Shown: positions 19,668-29,446, numbered from the stretch's first letter. The stretch is 64,000 nt of DNA from Paraburkholderia agricolaris (GCF_009455635.1 NZ_QPER01000001.1:1-64000), one strand, 5' to 3'. The notes: a model not told the origin generated them from the sequence alone. A program made the numbers and translations.

Positions 19668-22475
19668 GTGAATTCCGCCGACCTGCTCCGCGCCTTTGCC
19701 TCCCCGTCCCTGACGCAAGCCAATCGCGCCTTCCGCCTGCACTGGGGCTCAGCCCAGTCGAGCCTTGAGCAAGTGCTGATCGCGCATCGCATCGACATCA
19801 GCGAGGGCCTGTGCTCAGGCATTGTGGGTCACGTGACGTGTCTGTCGACGCGCGCGGACTTGCCGCTCAATGCGTTCATCGGCTTGCCGCTGTCGGTGCA
19901 GATGGTCACCGACCGTGGCGCCTTGCACCCGATCTGCGCGATCGTCACCGACGCGCGCGCGGGCCAGTCGGACGGGTCGCTGGCGACCTACCAGTTGACC
20001 ATGCGCGATGCGTTATCGGTGCTGGAGGGGCGAACCAATACGCGCATCTTCCGCACGCTGAGTGTCCCCGATGTGATTGAGAAGCTGCTGGGCGAATGGC
20101 AGAAAAAGAGTCCGGCGCTCGCGCGCGCGTTCGATTTCGACCTGTCGTCGCTGGATCGCGCGAAGTATCCGGTGCGCGAGACGCTGTTGCAGTTTCACGA
20201 GTCGGACGCGGATTTCATCCGGCGGCTGTGCCGGCGCGATGGCATCGCGTGGTTCACGGCGGCGGGCAAGCGGGGCGCGGCCCCATCGTCCGACGGCGCC
20301 GGTGAGTCGCCGGTGCACACGCTGGTGCTGCTGGACGACCCGATGAAACTGCCGAAGTCGTCGGCCGGCACGGTGCGCTATCACCGCGACGCGGCCACCG
20401 AAGCGCGCGACTCGATCACGCTGTGGTCGGCCTCGCGTCAGCTCGTACCGGGCAACGTGCAGCGCGCGAGCTGGGACTACAAGAGCGCGACGGTGGCGCA
20501 GGCGTCGGAGACGAGCATCGTCGATCAGGGCGAAGCCGGCAACGACCTCGCGCAGCTGCTGCGCGATGCGGTCATCGACGTGCCGCACGCGGGCGATTCG
20601 TGGTCGGACTATGAGCGCGTCAGCAAGGCGCGCATGCTCGCCCATGAGTTGCGCTCGGCGAATGTCGATGGCGTGAGCGGCGTGCGGGATCTGGCTGTCG
20701 GCAGATGGTTCGAGTTGACCGGGCATCCGGAGGTGGATACCCATCCGCAGGAGGAGCGGCAGTTTATTGTCACCACGCTGCATCATCGTGGAGAGAATAG
20801 TCTGCCCAAAACGCTGAATGAGCGCGCGCAGGCGTTGTTTGAGGCGAATCGGTGGAGGGTGGAGGGGCCTTCGAAGGTGGCTGCTTCTGCATCGTCGGCT
20901 GGGCAGGGAAGGGCGGCGAGTAGTGCGGATGAGGAAGAGAGCCGCTATGAGAACACCTTCAGTTGCGTGAGGCGTGGTGTGCCGCTGACGCCGGCCTATG
21001 ATCCGCGGATCGATTTGCCGCGGGTTTATCCGATTACCGCGCTGGTGGTCGGGCCGCAGGGCGAGGAGGTGTATTGCGATTCGCTTGGGCGGATCAAGGT
21101 GCAGCTTCAGGGCCTGGATCCGGATGATCATGCGCACGCGCAAGGGGCGGGTACGAGCGGGACGGATAAGGACAGCGCGTTTGTGCGGGTGAGCAGTAGT
21201 TGGGCTGGGACGAACTACGGGCACGATACGTTGCCGCGCATCGGGATGGAGGTCGCGCTGGATTTCCTGAATGGGGATCCGGACAAGATGTTTGTCACCG
21301 GTGTGCTGCACAACGGGCCGAATAAGCCGGCGACGTTTAGTCATACCGGGGCGTTGCCGGGGAATCGGTTTTTGTCGGGGGTGAAGACGAAGGAGATTAA
21401 GGGTGCCCGCTATAACCAGCTCCGCTTTGACGACACGGCAGGGGAGATCAGCAGCCAACTGGCGAGCGAGCATACCTACAGTCAGTTGAACCTCGGGTAT
21501 TTAACGCAACCCCGCGATAACGGTACCGGCGAAGCGCGAGGCGAAGGCGCGGAATTGCGTAGTGACGCCAACGTCGCAATTCGCAGCGGCAAGGCGATGC
21601 TGATTTCGGCGTGGCAGCGGTTGAACGCGAAGGATGGGCAACTGGCGCGCGATGAGTACCTGCAGCTGATGCAGGAATGCGTCGAACTGTTCAAGAGTCT
21701 GGGCGACTACGCCGCGCAGCATCAGGGCGTCGCGATGGACACGCAGCCGCAGACCGATCTCGCGACTGCGGTGAAGTCCTGGAGTGACGGGAAGACATCG
21801 AGCGGCAGTGGTGATGCGTCGTCACAAGCCGTTGTCGGCGTGACTGCGCCAGCAGGGATCAGCATGGCGACGCCGAAGACCGTAGCGACTTATGCCGGCG
21901 GCAACGTGGATACCGTCGCACAGAACCATCTTCAACTGACTGGCGGCCAGCGCGTCAACGTCAACGCGGGCCAAGGCGTCTCGCTGTTCGCACATCAGAA
22001 CGGCGTGTCGGCGATCGCGAATCTCGGCAAGGTGCGCCTACAGAGTCAGGCCGACGATACGCAGATTGATTCTGCGAAGAACATCCTGCTCACCGCTGCG
22101 GGTGGAAAGCTGTCAGGTATGGCAAGCGATCAGGTCGTGCTGGTCACTTCCGGCGGCGCGTATCTGAAGCTGCAAGGGGCAAATATCGAACTCGGCTGCC
22201 CAGGCAGTTTCACGGTCAAGGCCGCAGGTCATACGTGGGCGGGTCCGGCCAGTATGAGTGCCGACATGCCGAAGTTCGACAACGCGCCGCTTGGACGAGT
22301 ACCGAAGCTTGTACGTGCGACCGATGGGCAGGCCGTGACAGGCATTGACGCAGAGGTACAGAAAGCCGCTGGCGACGTCGTCAAAGGTCAAACCGACGCG
22401 GCCGGCAAGCTATCGCCGATCAGCAGCGACCAGTTCCAGCAACTGGCCGTGAAATTCTTCAAAAAACCTACCTAA
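19668..22475 (+). CDS. vgrG: T6SS spike protein VgrG (Tle3-type locus)
   Basis: VgrG trimers form the spike of the T6SS and carry effectors. The 935-aa product has the gp27/gp5-like Rhs-Vgr module (about 1-600, with KVQLQGLDPDD and RVSSSWAGTNYG near 480-520), a DUF2345 beta-helix region (about 745-875) and a C-terminal extension of about 50 residues starting RATDGQAVTGID. Such tails, often transthyretin-like, dock lipase effectors in other VgrGs; that role here is inferred. It starts with GTG (VNSADLLRAF). The next gene, 25 nt downstream, is the Tle3-like lipase. A fragment of this gene recurs at 26491-26875. Confidence 0.95.
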   Translation: MNSADLLRAFASPSLTQANRAFRLHWGSAQSSLEQVLIAHRIDISEGLCSGIVGHVTCLSTRADLPLNAFIGLPLSVQMVTDRGALHPICAIVTDARAGQSDGSLATYQLTMRDALSVLEGRTNTRIFRTLSVPDVIEKLLGEWQKKSPALARAFDFDLSSLDRAKYPVRETLLQFHESDADFIRRLCRRDGIAWFTAAGKRGAAPSSDGAGESPVHTLVLLDDPMKLPKSSAGTVRYHRDAATEARDSITLWSASRQLVPGNVQRASWDYKSATVAQASETSIVDQGEAGNDLAQLLRDAVIDVPHAGDSWSDYERVSKARMLAHELRSANVDGVSGVRDLAVGRWFELTGHPEVDTHPQEERQFIVTTLHHRGENSLPKTLNERAQALFEANRWRVEGPSKVAASASSAGQGRAASSADEEESRYENTFSCVRRGVPLTPAYDPRIDLPRVYPITALVVGPQGEEVYCDSLGRIKVQLQGLDPDDHAHAQGAGTSGTDKDSAFVRVSSSWAGTNYGHDTLPRIGMEVALDFLNGDPDKMFVTGVLHNGPNKPATFSHTGALPGNRFLSGVKTKEIKGARYNQLRFDDTAGEISSQLASEHTYSQLNLGYLTQPRDNGTGEARGEGAELRSDANVAIRSGKAMLISAWQRLNAKDGQLARDEYLQLMQECVELFKSLGDYAAQHQGVAMDTQPQTDLATAVKSWSDGKTSSGSGDASSQAVVGVTAPAGISMATPKTVATYAGGNVDTVAQNHLQLTGGQRVNVNAGQGVSLFAHQNGVSAIANLGKVRLQSQADDTQIDSAKNILLTAAGGKLSGMASDQVVLVTSGGAYLKLQGANIELGCPGSFTVKAAGHTWAGPASMSADMPKFDNAPLGRVPKLVRATDGQAVTGIDAEVQKAAGDVVKGQTDAAGKLSPISSDQFQQLAVKFFKKPT

Positions 22476-22500
22476 TTGAACCTCGGGGCATCACAACAAC

Positions 22501-24690
22501 ATGGCGTTCCTGAATCCAGACAATCGAGTGCAAGTAGGATCGTGCCAGGGAACCACGCTCTTCGATACCCAGAACGAACTGATCGGCGTCATGCAAATGC
22601 CGCTGCCGGGTATCGTAATCTTCGTACACGGCGTGAACTCAGATGGCGAATGGTTTAAGGCGAGCGAAGAAGGGTTGTGTGCCGGACTGAATCGCCGGAT
22701 GGGCCGCTATGACGACCAGTTGTTTCACTTCGGCCCCGTTGCGGGACAAATGTCACCGGCTAGCTACATCGAAAGCTTGACCGCCGACGGCTTCATCAAT
22801 CCCAATATGAAGCCGGACACCTACATCAATCCCGATCCGTCGTTTTCACCGGTGATCCATTTCAGGTGGGGGTACAAGGCGAACAAGGAGGAACTGAAGC
22901 GGTACGGCGATAAGGTTATGCTCAATGAGCAGAACTATTGGGGAGGTGGCCCCTTCGCGAACGGCTGTTCGAGCCTTCCGGATCTGTGGCACGAAGGATT
23001 GAACGATCGGCTGTTTCTCTGGATCACCGTCCAGCATTTGAACTCAGTCAATGCCCGCAAGGTGTACGCTACGCCGCCCCGCACGTACGGGGTGCTCGCG
23101 GCACTGCGGCTGGCCAAACTGATCGAATCCATCCGGAAGAAACAGGCAGACGTGCCGATCACAGTGGTGTGTCACAGCCAGGGGAACATGGTGGGAATTG
23201 CCGCCGCTTTTCTGGGCGATCGCCTACCCGAAGTAACCGATCCACTTGGGAAGAGCGGTCGCTGTGTCGCGGATAGCTATGTCCTCGCCAATCCGCCATA
23301 TAGTCTTGTCGCTGAATTGGGCACAGACAACTGGGCGCAACGCGGTGTTCGCGACTCGTCTGGCAATGTGGGGCGCGAGATATTCGAGGCTCGCAAAGAG
23401 ACGTTGAAGGAGTATTTCAATATTCTGCGAGCGCGGGCAGATCTGGAGATGGAGGCGGCGGAACTCGACCAGGCTATGGCGAATTCACGTCCTTCGAAAA
23501 ATGGCGGCAAACCGTACGCTGCAGCGACAGATCGTGCGGCACATGGATTGAACAACAAGACCTACGGGCGGGTGACGCTCTATTGCTGTCCTCACGATCA
23601 GGTCATTTCCGCAACGACGGTACAAGGGATCGGTTGGAGAGGATTGAATCAGGACGAGATCGAGAAGACCGGAGGAGATGGTGTGTTCACGCAGCGAGTG
23701 TTCGCCTCGGGTTTCGAGGTAGGCGGCGACCAACCCTCTTATGGCTATTGGAAAGATGACTGGCGCAAGGACAAGAACCAGACACAAGGGTTTTGGTTTC
23801 CGCCATCGCCGAAAGCGCGCTTTGCGCTGGGGCGCGCGCTGCATTCGAATCAATCGACCGGGGCCAAGGTGATGACAGCTATCACCAGTCCGGTTCTCTA
23901 TCTCTTCAATTTTACTAGCGTGCCCGTAAATGCTGATCCGCCAAGGGATTGGGTCGTGCCAGTAACAGCACCCAAGCTTGATGAATCGACACGGTTCAAG
24001 CCGCAGGCGATTCGGTACGGAAAAGTGTCCGAAGTGAAAGACGGCGATGATACTAGCGATTTTAACGAGGGATACGACCCGTCTGCCGCTGCACGCAACG
24101 CGGATAAAACCAACCTTCAGGACAGTGACCCCTACGACAGCTTCAAAGGAACTGGCGCGCTAGCTGCGCAAGGCAACGAGCAAACCGAAGCGGCACAGAG
24201 GTATGAGGACCACGCGGTGTTGCGGATGGAAGCTCGACGGACCAAGAACGATGGATGGCTTGACGAACAGGGCAATGTGGCGGGTGAGGATGATCCGACC
24301 AAAGCATCCGCGGACTATACAAAATGGCGAGATGAACAGATAACGGAGTTCCTTCGCGAAGGCGAGGAAAACAATCCGACTAATCACTCGACGATCATGA
24401 CTAACCCGATGCATGCGGAGAAAGCACTGGCATATGATGTGGCAGTTGGTCTGTGTTATCTGTCGGACGCCGATCTACATGATCTGCGCTTAGAAGCTGA
24501 CTGGCGGTTCGTCAGCGGGTTGAGCAAAGACAATCCGAGCGTGAAATTTGCTGAGTATTTCCAGTATGGGAAATATCAGAAAGTCTTTCTGTCAGACTGG
24601 GTCAAGACGGACGCTGACGCGAAGATCCCTGAGAAGATCCATGACCAACGTGATGGTGGCTTCTTCTTGAAGGTGGGAGGCTATCTATGA
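22501..24690 (+). CDS. Tle3-like T6SS lipase effector (DUF3274 alpha/beta hydrolase)
   Basis: Tle3-family effectors are antibacterial lipases delivered into the target periplasm. The 729-aa protein opens with a hydrolase core: oxyanion-type segment IVIFVHGVNSDGEWF (38-52) and nucleophile elbow VVCHSQGN with Ser226, then a DUF3274-type C-terminal half. There is no signal peptide, as expected for T6SS cargo. The order vgrG-tle3-tla3 matches the Pseudomonas aeruginosa VgrG2b/Tle3/Tla3 cluster in content. The last 4 nt overlap the Tla3 start (ATGA), so effector and adaptor are translationally coupled. The immunity gene is not adjacent; the Sel1 lipoprotein downstream is the best candidate. Confidence 0.87.
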   Translation: MAFLNPDNRVQVGSCQGTTLFDTQNELIGVMQMPLPGIVIFVHGVNSDGEWFKASEEGLCAGLNRRMGRYDDQLFHFGPVAGQMSPASYIESLTADGFINPNMKPDTYINPDPSFSPVIHFRWGYKANKEELKRYGDKVMLNEQNYWGGGPFANGCSSLPDLWHEGLNDRLFLWITVQHLNSVNARKVYATPPRTYGVLAALRLAKLIESIRKKQADVPITVVCHSQGNMVGIAAAFLGDRLPEVTDPLGKSGRCVADSYVLANPPYSLVAELGTDNWAQRGVRDSSGNVGREIFEARKETLKEYFNILRARADLEMEAAELDQAMANSRPSKNGGKPYAAATDRAAHGLNNKTYGRVTLYCCPHDQVISATTVQGIGWRGLNQDEIEKTGGDGVFTQRVFASGFEVGGDQPSYGYWKDDWRKDKNQTQGFWFPPSPKARFALGRALHSNQSTGAKVMTAITSPVLYLFNFTSVPVNADPPRDWVVPVTAPKLDESTRFKPQAIRYGKVSEVKDGDDTSDFNEGYDPSAAARNADKTNLQDSDPYDSFKGTGALAAQGNEQTEAAQRYEDHAVLRMEARRTKNDGWLDEQGNVAGEDDPTKASADYTKWRDEQITEFLREGEENNPTNHSTIMTNPMHAEKALAYDVAVGLCYLSDADLHDLRLEADWRFVSGLSKDNPSVKFAEYFQYGKYQKVFLSDWVKTDADAKIPEKIHDQRDGGFFLKVGGYL

Positions 24691-26168
24691 GCGCATTTAT
24701 CGCGACTCGACCGCGCCGCTTGGGTTTGGCGATCAGCGTCATGCTGCTTGCAGCCGTGCTGTCGTTAGTATTCATGGTTCGTTCGAACGGGGTAGCCCTA
24801 CAACTTTCGAGTACCGAGGAATTGATGAAACGTCTGGTCGTGTTGCCTGGCCTACTGGCCATTGCCTTCTTTGTGTTGACCACCGCGCTGGTCAGTCAAC
24901 GGGCGCAAGCAAGTTCCACGGTGCCAGCTGCCACGCCAGTCGCAGCAACCGGAACTACTCGCTCTTTTACCGCGCAAGTGGTCGGAGTCGAATGGCTGAA
25001 CCCGCTGCAGCGACGCGACTATCCGACCGAATGGCAATTGCTGTGGACGCTTGGGCTTGTTAAACCCAACAAGAACGACGACATGGTGAAGGCCGACGCA
25101 ACGAAGTTCACCACGCTTCAAGCGGTTGCTTCTATCGCTGACGCAAGTAGCGGCCGGGAAACACTGAACGGTTACTACCAGAAATACATCGACCAATTGC
25201 TGGTACTGTTTGGCGATCCCTATGTGATGAACCCCAAGTACTTTTATACCGTCAAAGCGGAGGATCGCAGGAAGTGGCGTGAACTGGCTGGCATGCGTGT
25301 GGAGTTGGCAATACCCAGCGGACGCCTTGATCCCGAAGAGGCAAAAAAGTACTTGCGCGATCAGGTCGTGAACGCATTTGAGATCGGGAACCGTTCGGCT
25401 ACCGATTTGTGGAGCCACGATACACCTCCCGACGTACACGTCACATCCGGCGGCCCCAACGCAGGTTTCACGTCCTTAAACGCTGCACTCGACTATCTTC
25501 AGACTCGTCCTCAACAGAGCGTCTGGGTAATGAACTGGGACGCCCCGAGTTACCCGCCGAAGTTCCGGCAAATCAACGAGAACCTGGTCTTGCTGATTCT
25601 GGCCGGACCTGAAATGAAGACCGAGCGCGAACCACTCGCGTGGATCGGCCGGGCGGCAACGGGCAATGTGAAGGACTTTGACGCGAAGGCAGGCACAACG
25701 CGCGCTGTACAGGCATGGAAATCGACCATCGAGGCCGCAGCGCAAAACGCCGGCAAGAATCTGCATGATATTCAGTACATCATCCACGATGCAGGGAAAG
25801 GCTCGGATGCAGCGTCTGAACGTATCGGTTCACTGTCCCGTACGCTAACGGAAAACTTGCCTGAGTTCGACTATCAGAAACAGACGTTCAATACGGCGGG
25901 ATTGCTAGGCGATATGGGCGCGGGGAGCGCGCTGACAAACGTGGCGCTGGCAATTGCACGCGCAAACCATCTCGGCGGCAGCGTACTTGTTACAGGGACG
26001 GCCGATCAAGACCATCCGGTTGCCGTTGTGGTATCAGCACCGTCAAAACTCACGCCCATCGTTGCGGATCAGGACTGGTTTCGCGCCCGTGGTGAGAACA
26101 ACGCCTATCTTCCGTGGTGGGGGCGTCGTCATGACACGGACTATAAACAGCAAGGCTACTCGTACTAG
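24687..26168 (+). CDS. Tla3-like lipase adaptor (DUF2875), copy 1
   Basis: In P. aeruginosa the DUF2875 protein Tla3 is the adaptor that brings Tle3 to VgrG2b. This 493-aa protein has two N-terminal hydrophobic segments (about 12-32 and 48-70), then a globular region beginning VGVEWLNPLQRRDYPTEWQ. The DNA from about 25410 to the gene end is almost identical to the third copy at 32069-32827, whereas the first half is clearly diverged from it, a sharp identity boundary. Overlaps tle3 by 4 nt; a PAAR gene follows 11 nt later. The adaptor role is transferred from the family and not shown by the sequence. Confidence 0.85.
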   Translation: MSAFIATRPRRLGLAISVMLLAAVLSLVFMVRSNGVALQLSSTEELMKRLVVLPGLLAIAFFVLTTALVSQRAQASSTVPAATPVAATGTTRSFTAQVVGVEWLNPLQRRDYPTEWQLLWTLGLVKPNKNDDMVKADATKFTTLQAVASIADASSGRETLNGYYQKYIDQLLVLFGDPYVMNPKYFYTVKAEDRRKWRELAGMRVELAIPSGRLDPEEAKKYLRDQVVNAFEIGNRSATDLWSHDTPPDVHVTSGGPNAGFTSLNAALDYLQTRPQQSVWVMNWDAPSYPPKFRQINENLVLLILAGPEMKTEREPLAWIGRAATGNVKDFDAKAGTTRAVQAWKSTIEAAAQNAGKNLHDIQYIIHDAGKGSDAASERIGSLSRTLTENLPEFDYQKQTFNTAGLLGDMGAGSALTNVALAIARANHLGGSVLVTGTADQDHPVAVVVSAPSKLTPIVADQDWFRARGENNAYLPWWGRRHDTDYKQQGYSY

Positions 26169-26431
26169 GAGCGGGTCAGATGCGCGGCATCATTCGTGTG
26201 GGAGACGCAACCAGTCATGGCGGCAGGGTGACGACCGGCAGCGCAGTGAGTGAGGTCATGGGCAGGCCAGTCGCACGAATCGGCGACATGTGTATATGTC
26301 CCATCGCGGGTCATCAGACCTGCGTGATTGTGGAAGGGGATCCAAACGTGAACGTCGACGGAAAACCTGCGGCCTTTGACGGACACAAGACATCGTGTGG
26401 TGCGACACTCATATCGTCGATGCCGACGTCG
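25410..26431 (+). repeat. 1.02-kb near-identical repeat, copy A
   Basis: This segment matches 32069-33090 at a constant offset of 6659 bases, with two base differences noticed (about 25424 and 26316). It covers the C-terminal half of Tla3 copy 1 and nearly all of the following PAAR gene, ending abruptly at GATGCCGACGTCGG. Such identity beside diverged flanks indicates recent recombination or gene conversion. Confidence 0.9.
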
Positions 26432-26443
26432 GGAATAGCGTAG
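26180..26443 (+). CDS. PAAR-domain spike tip protein, copy 1
   Basis: PAAR proteins cap the VgrG spike and sharpen it with a bound zinc. The 87-aa product opens with IIRVGDATSHGGRV, has the central CPIAGHQTC and ends with KTSCGATLISS, so the usual His/Cys ligands are present. It is a stand-alone PAAR without a fused toxin. GGAG lies just after the Tla3 stop. It differs from copy 3 by Gln/Arg in the central loop and by the last few residues, where the repeat breaks. Confidence 0.93.
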   Translation: MRGIIRVGDATSHGGRVTTGSAVSEVMGRPVARIGDMCICPIAGHQTCVIVEGDPNVNVDGKPAAFDGHKTSCGATLISSMPTSGIA

Positions 26444-26490
26444 AAACCGGACAATTCTGGGTGTCATCGTCGGCATCTCCTCCACACATC

Positions 26491-26875
26491 TTCCGCCTGC
26501 GCTGGGGCTCAGCCCAGTCGAGCCTTGAGCAAGTGCTGATCGCGCATCGCATCGACATCAGCGAGGGCCTGTGCTCAGGCATTGTGGGTCACGTGACGTG
26601 TCTGTCGACGCGCGCGGACTTGCCGCTCAATGCGTTCATCGGCTTGCCGCTGTCGGTGCAGATGGTCACCGACCGTGGCGCCTTGCACCCGATCTGCGCG
26701 ATCGTCACCGACGCGCGCGACTCGATCACGCTGTGGTCGGCCTCGCGTCAACTCGCGCCGGGCAACGTCGATCAGGGCGAAACCGGCAACGACCTCGCGC
26801 AAGTGCTGCGCGATGCGGTCATCGACGTGCCACACGCGGGCGATTCGTGGTCGGACTATGAGCGCGTCAGCACGG
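26491..26875 (+). pseudogene. Truncated vgrG fragment with two in-frame deletions
   Basis: 26491-26719 matches 19731-19959 of the upstream vgrG with one difference seen (26501). It then skips 450 bases to continue at about 20403, and later skips a further 63 bases to continue at about 20524; both gaps are multiples of three and have short homology at the joints. The match stops near 26875, corresponding to VgrG residue about 317. The frame stays open (180 codons from 26395 to 26937) but no good start or spike C-terminus exists, so it is most likely a recombination remnant. Confidence 0.85.
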
Positions 26876-26997
26876 CGATGCAACAGTGGGTTTCCTCATT
26901 CCTTTTCATGACACCCGCACCAGCAATATTCGTTTGAGCTGACATGTTATGCATGCCGTACGGCGTGCCAATTATTCGGATCTGCCCGCGAGGCTCC

Positions 26998-28644
26998 ATG
27001 AATTTGACATCAATTAAGCGGAAACAGTTACGAGTCTTCGCGTTGTTGCCTCTCATATTCCTTTCTTTTGCTGCTTGCTCTATGGATGACCTGCCCCGCA
27101 ACATGTCCCTGAAGGCCTTCGATCCGCATCGCGCCGATTTCGTGTGCAAGCACGAGGCAGATGCTGTTCCACCGGTCGATCCAGAGGCTGAGAAATGGTT
27201 TGAGGAAGGCCTGTCTTTAACCAGCCCACTGTTGTGGCCGGATAAGCGCGACTACAAGAAGGCTGTCGAACTTTGGACGAAGGCAGCAGATCGCCAGCAC
27301 TGGAAGGCCATGATCAATTTGGCTAACGCATATGCCGAAGGTGAGGGAGTTGACCGCGACACTGAGCATGCGGTTCAGATTGTCGAAGCAGCTATGAAGT
27401 TAGGAATCCCGGCCGCCTTTGATTTGATGGGCACATATCATATGAACGGCGTGGGTGTGAAACAGGACGCGAGCCGTGCTTATGCTTTCTGGGAGTTGGC
27501 TGCTGACAAAGGCAGTCCGAGTGCGCAAGCATATATCGGTTCAAAGCTGGTAGGAACGTACGACGATCCTAAGGCCGGGTTCTGGGGGAACCGAAAAATA
27601 GCACTGAAGATGCTGGAATGCGGTGTTGCGCAAGGCAACGGTGACGCCGCGTACGCCCTCGGCGTTACCCTAAAAGGGACGCGCCGCGAATTGGACGAGG
27701 ACAATCAGCGAGCAGTCAGAGTCCTTCAGGAGGGCGTCAAATTCGGTAACGCCGACAGCGCAAATTACCTGTTTTCCGTCTTTAACAACGGCGACGTCAT
27801 GGTTAATCACGTGATCGACCACGCACGAGCGGAAAGATATAACGTGCTGGGCGACGTCCTTGAGCGCAATCCTGACCTCAGGTTCCCCAACCTCGATAAA
27901 GTGCTTCCTCTGCCGCCAGCGCCACTTCCTAAATGGGATGGAAATAAACAGACTCTAATTGATGCGGCTAAGGCAGTTGTGCCGAAGGTATCAGCGCTGA
28001 CTGAGCCAGCATCACACTCTATCGCCCAACTGAGTGGCCGAGCTCATATTCCGGAGGGCTTCACTCTCCCCGCCAAGCCGTTGATCGCAGTCCCCGCTCA
28101 ATATGAAACAACGGCCGCACCTGTGACCGGCTATTGGCTGGCGCAACTGACTCACCCTCGCAGCGAACGCCACACTCAATGGAATACCCAACAGGTTGCT
28201 TTGCGTTATGAAAAAGACGAGCTTTTCGATCGCACTCGCCCTGGACTTGTACCGGAAGACGGCCGGCTCCTGTTTCACTACGTGGGGGAACCGATACCGC
28301 AAGCGATTCCAGCGTCAGCGAACACACATCCTCGTGTGGCACAAGGATTAGCTCGCGAAGCGACATTTGCCGAACCGGCGATTCAATGTCGTGGCACGCG
28401 TGCCTGTCCGTCGACGGGTATCTGGCAAGGCACTGTTTCAGCCGATCATCCGCAAGCCGCGACCTTCAACCAATGGTATCGACAGGCTTATGTACTGCAG
28501 GGGCAGCCGTTCCCGGATCCACGCGACGTTCATCTCAGCGTTGAACCAAATCAGATCACTTGGGTTTGGTGGAACCAGGCCAACCATCTCGGCTTCGGAA
28601 AGATTCCGCAGGTGAGCGTGGGTGATCAGGTACTCGAAGCGTAA
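26998..28644 (+). CDS. Sel1-repeat lipoprotein, candidate Tle3 immunity protein
   Basis: The 548-aa product has a lipoprotein signal peptide (LLPLIFLSFAAC, lipid-carrying Cys near 23), so it should be membrane-anchored in the periplasm. Sel1-type helical repeats follow (AMINLANAYAEGEGVDRD near 101 and AFDLMGTYHMNGVGVKQD near 138), then a segment resembling DUF6396 (FPNLDKVLPLPPAPLPKW) and a C-terminal domain of unknown fold. A periplasmic lipoprotein beside a periplasm-acting lipase is the expected place for its immunity protein, but pairing with Tle3 is an inference. ATG 26998 is preferred over upstream 26944 because it gives the clean signal peptide. Confidence 0.75.
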   Translation: MNLTSIKRKQLRVFALLPLIFLSFAACSMDDLPRNMSLKAFDPHRADFVCKHEADAVPPVDPEAEKWFEEGLSLTSPLLWPDKRDYKKAVELWTKAADRQHWKAMINLANAYAEGEGVDRDTEHAVQIVEAAMKLGIPAAFDLMGTYHMNGVGVKQDASRAYAFWELAADKGSPSAQAYIGSKLVGTYDDPKAGFWGNRKIALKMLECGVAQGNGDAAYALGVTLKGTRRELDEDNQRAVRVLQEGVKFGNADSANYLFSVFNNGDVMVNHVIDHARAERYNVLGDVLERNPDLRFPNLDKVLPLPPAPLPKWDGNKQTLIDAAKAVVPKVSALTEPASHSIAQLSGRAHIPEGFTLPAKPLIAVPAQYETTAAPVTGYWLAQLTHPRSERHTQWNTQQVALRYEKDELFDRTRPGLVPEDGRLLFHYVGEPIPQAIPASANTHPRVAQGLAREATFAEPAIQCRGTRACPSTGIWQGTVSADHPQAATFNQWYRQAYVLQGQPFPDPRDVHLSVEPNQITWVWWNQANHLGFGKIPQVSVGDQVLEA

Positions 28645-28653
28645 GGAGGCACG

Positions 28654-28932
28654 ATGCGAACATCAACATTGGGGAAGCTCGTCACTCTGGCCGGTGTGGC
28701 TATAGCGGTTTGGTCAGTATTGGCCACTATGGCGGCGGTGGTCTGGACAGCATCCGGCTCGACAGAAACCAGCCCCACGGCGGATTTTGCGTCACAAAAC
28801 CTCTTCGTTCCCGGCGTACTCGTGTTTGGTATCGGCGTGGTGATGTGGATTGCGGGGCGACACAACGAAAGCGAGGAACCATCGTCCGAGAACGCCGAGA
28901 GGCGAGACAGTTCTGAGTCGGCGGAACAGTGA
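28654..28932 (+). CDS. Small two-helix membrane protein
   Basis: No family recognised. The 92-aa product has two transmembrane segments (about 8-32 and 50-67) and an acidic Ser/Glu-rich tail (about 70-92). A strong AAGGAGG site precedes the ATG by 5 nt. It lies 9 nt after the Sel1 lipoprotein and 10 nt before the pentapeptide-repeat gene, so it belongs to the same unit. It could assist immunity at the inner membrane; this is only positional inference. Confidence 0.7.
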   Translation: MRTSTLGKLVTLAGVAIAVWSVLATMAAVVWTASGSTETSPTADFASQNLFVPGVLVFGIGVVMWIAGRHNESEEPSSENAERRDSSESAEQ

Positions 28933-28942
28933 CGGACGCATC

Positions 28943-29446
28943 ATGAGTTCTCAAGAAATAATTCTTAAGCACGATATGTGGCGCAAGGGTGTTGGCGGGG
29001 CGCCAGCCGGACTTTCTGGGCAGTCCGATAGCTCGTCCTATAGCGGCCTGGATCTGGGGCTAGCGCAGTTCGTCGGCAGTACGTTTTCGGGTAGCAGTTT
29101 CACTGGCATTTCGTTCAAGCAGGCTGTGTGGACGAATTGCCAGTTCACCAACTGCACGTTCAGCACTTGCGATTTCTCAAACATAGCGATTACTGATTGC
29201 ACTTTCGACCACTGCACGTTGGAAGAAGCGCAGTTTAAGGACAGTACGCTGGGGAAGGTCCGATTCAACCAGTGCAGTTGGAACGGCATCAACTTCGATC
29301 ATGGACAATGGAGCGACGTCCAAGTGCTCGGCTGCACCGGCACTACCGTAGAAGCCCACGGCTTGAAAGGCGAGCGTGTGGACTTTACAGGTAGCTATTT
29401 CGAGCATCTTGAGTTTGAAGACACGTTGCTCAACGTCGGTAACTGA
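28943..29446 (+). CDS. Pentapeptide-repeat-like protein
   Basis: The 167-aa product (ATG 28943) carries a run of about fifteen degenerate pentapeptides with Phe, Leu or Ile at the centre, for example FTNCTFSTCDFSN then CTFDHCTLEEAQF, predicting a right-handed quadrilateral beta-helix. It is Cys-rich and has no signal peptide. Such proteins occur near T6SS effector genes, but the exact role is unknown. Its neighbours are the small membrane protein upstream and a second Tla3-like gene downstream. Confidence 0.78.
   Translation: MSSQEIILKHDMWRKGVGGAPAGLSGQSDSSSYSGLDLGLAQFVGSTFSGSSFTGISFKQAVWTNCQFTNCTFSTCDFSNIAITDCTFDHCTLEEAQFKDSTLGKVRFNQCSWNGINFDHGQWSDVQVLGCTGTTVEAHGLKGERVDFTGSYFEHLEFEDTLLNVGN

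Noticed and set aside
20013..21473. 486-codon minus-strand frame opposite vgrG
   Set aside because: Arg/His-rich antisense product typical of GC-rich shadow frames; vgrG is certain.
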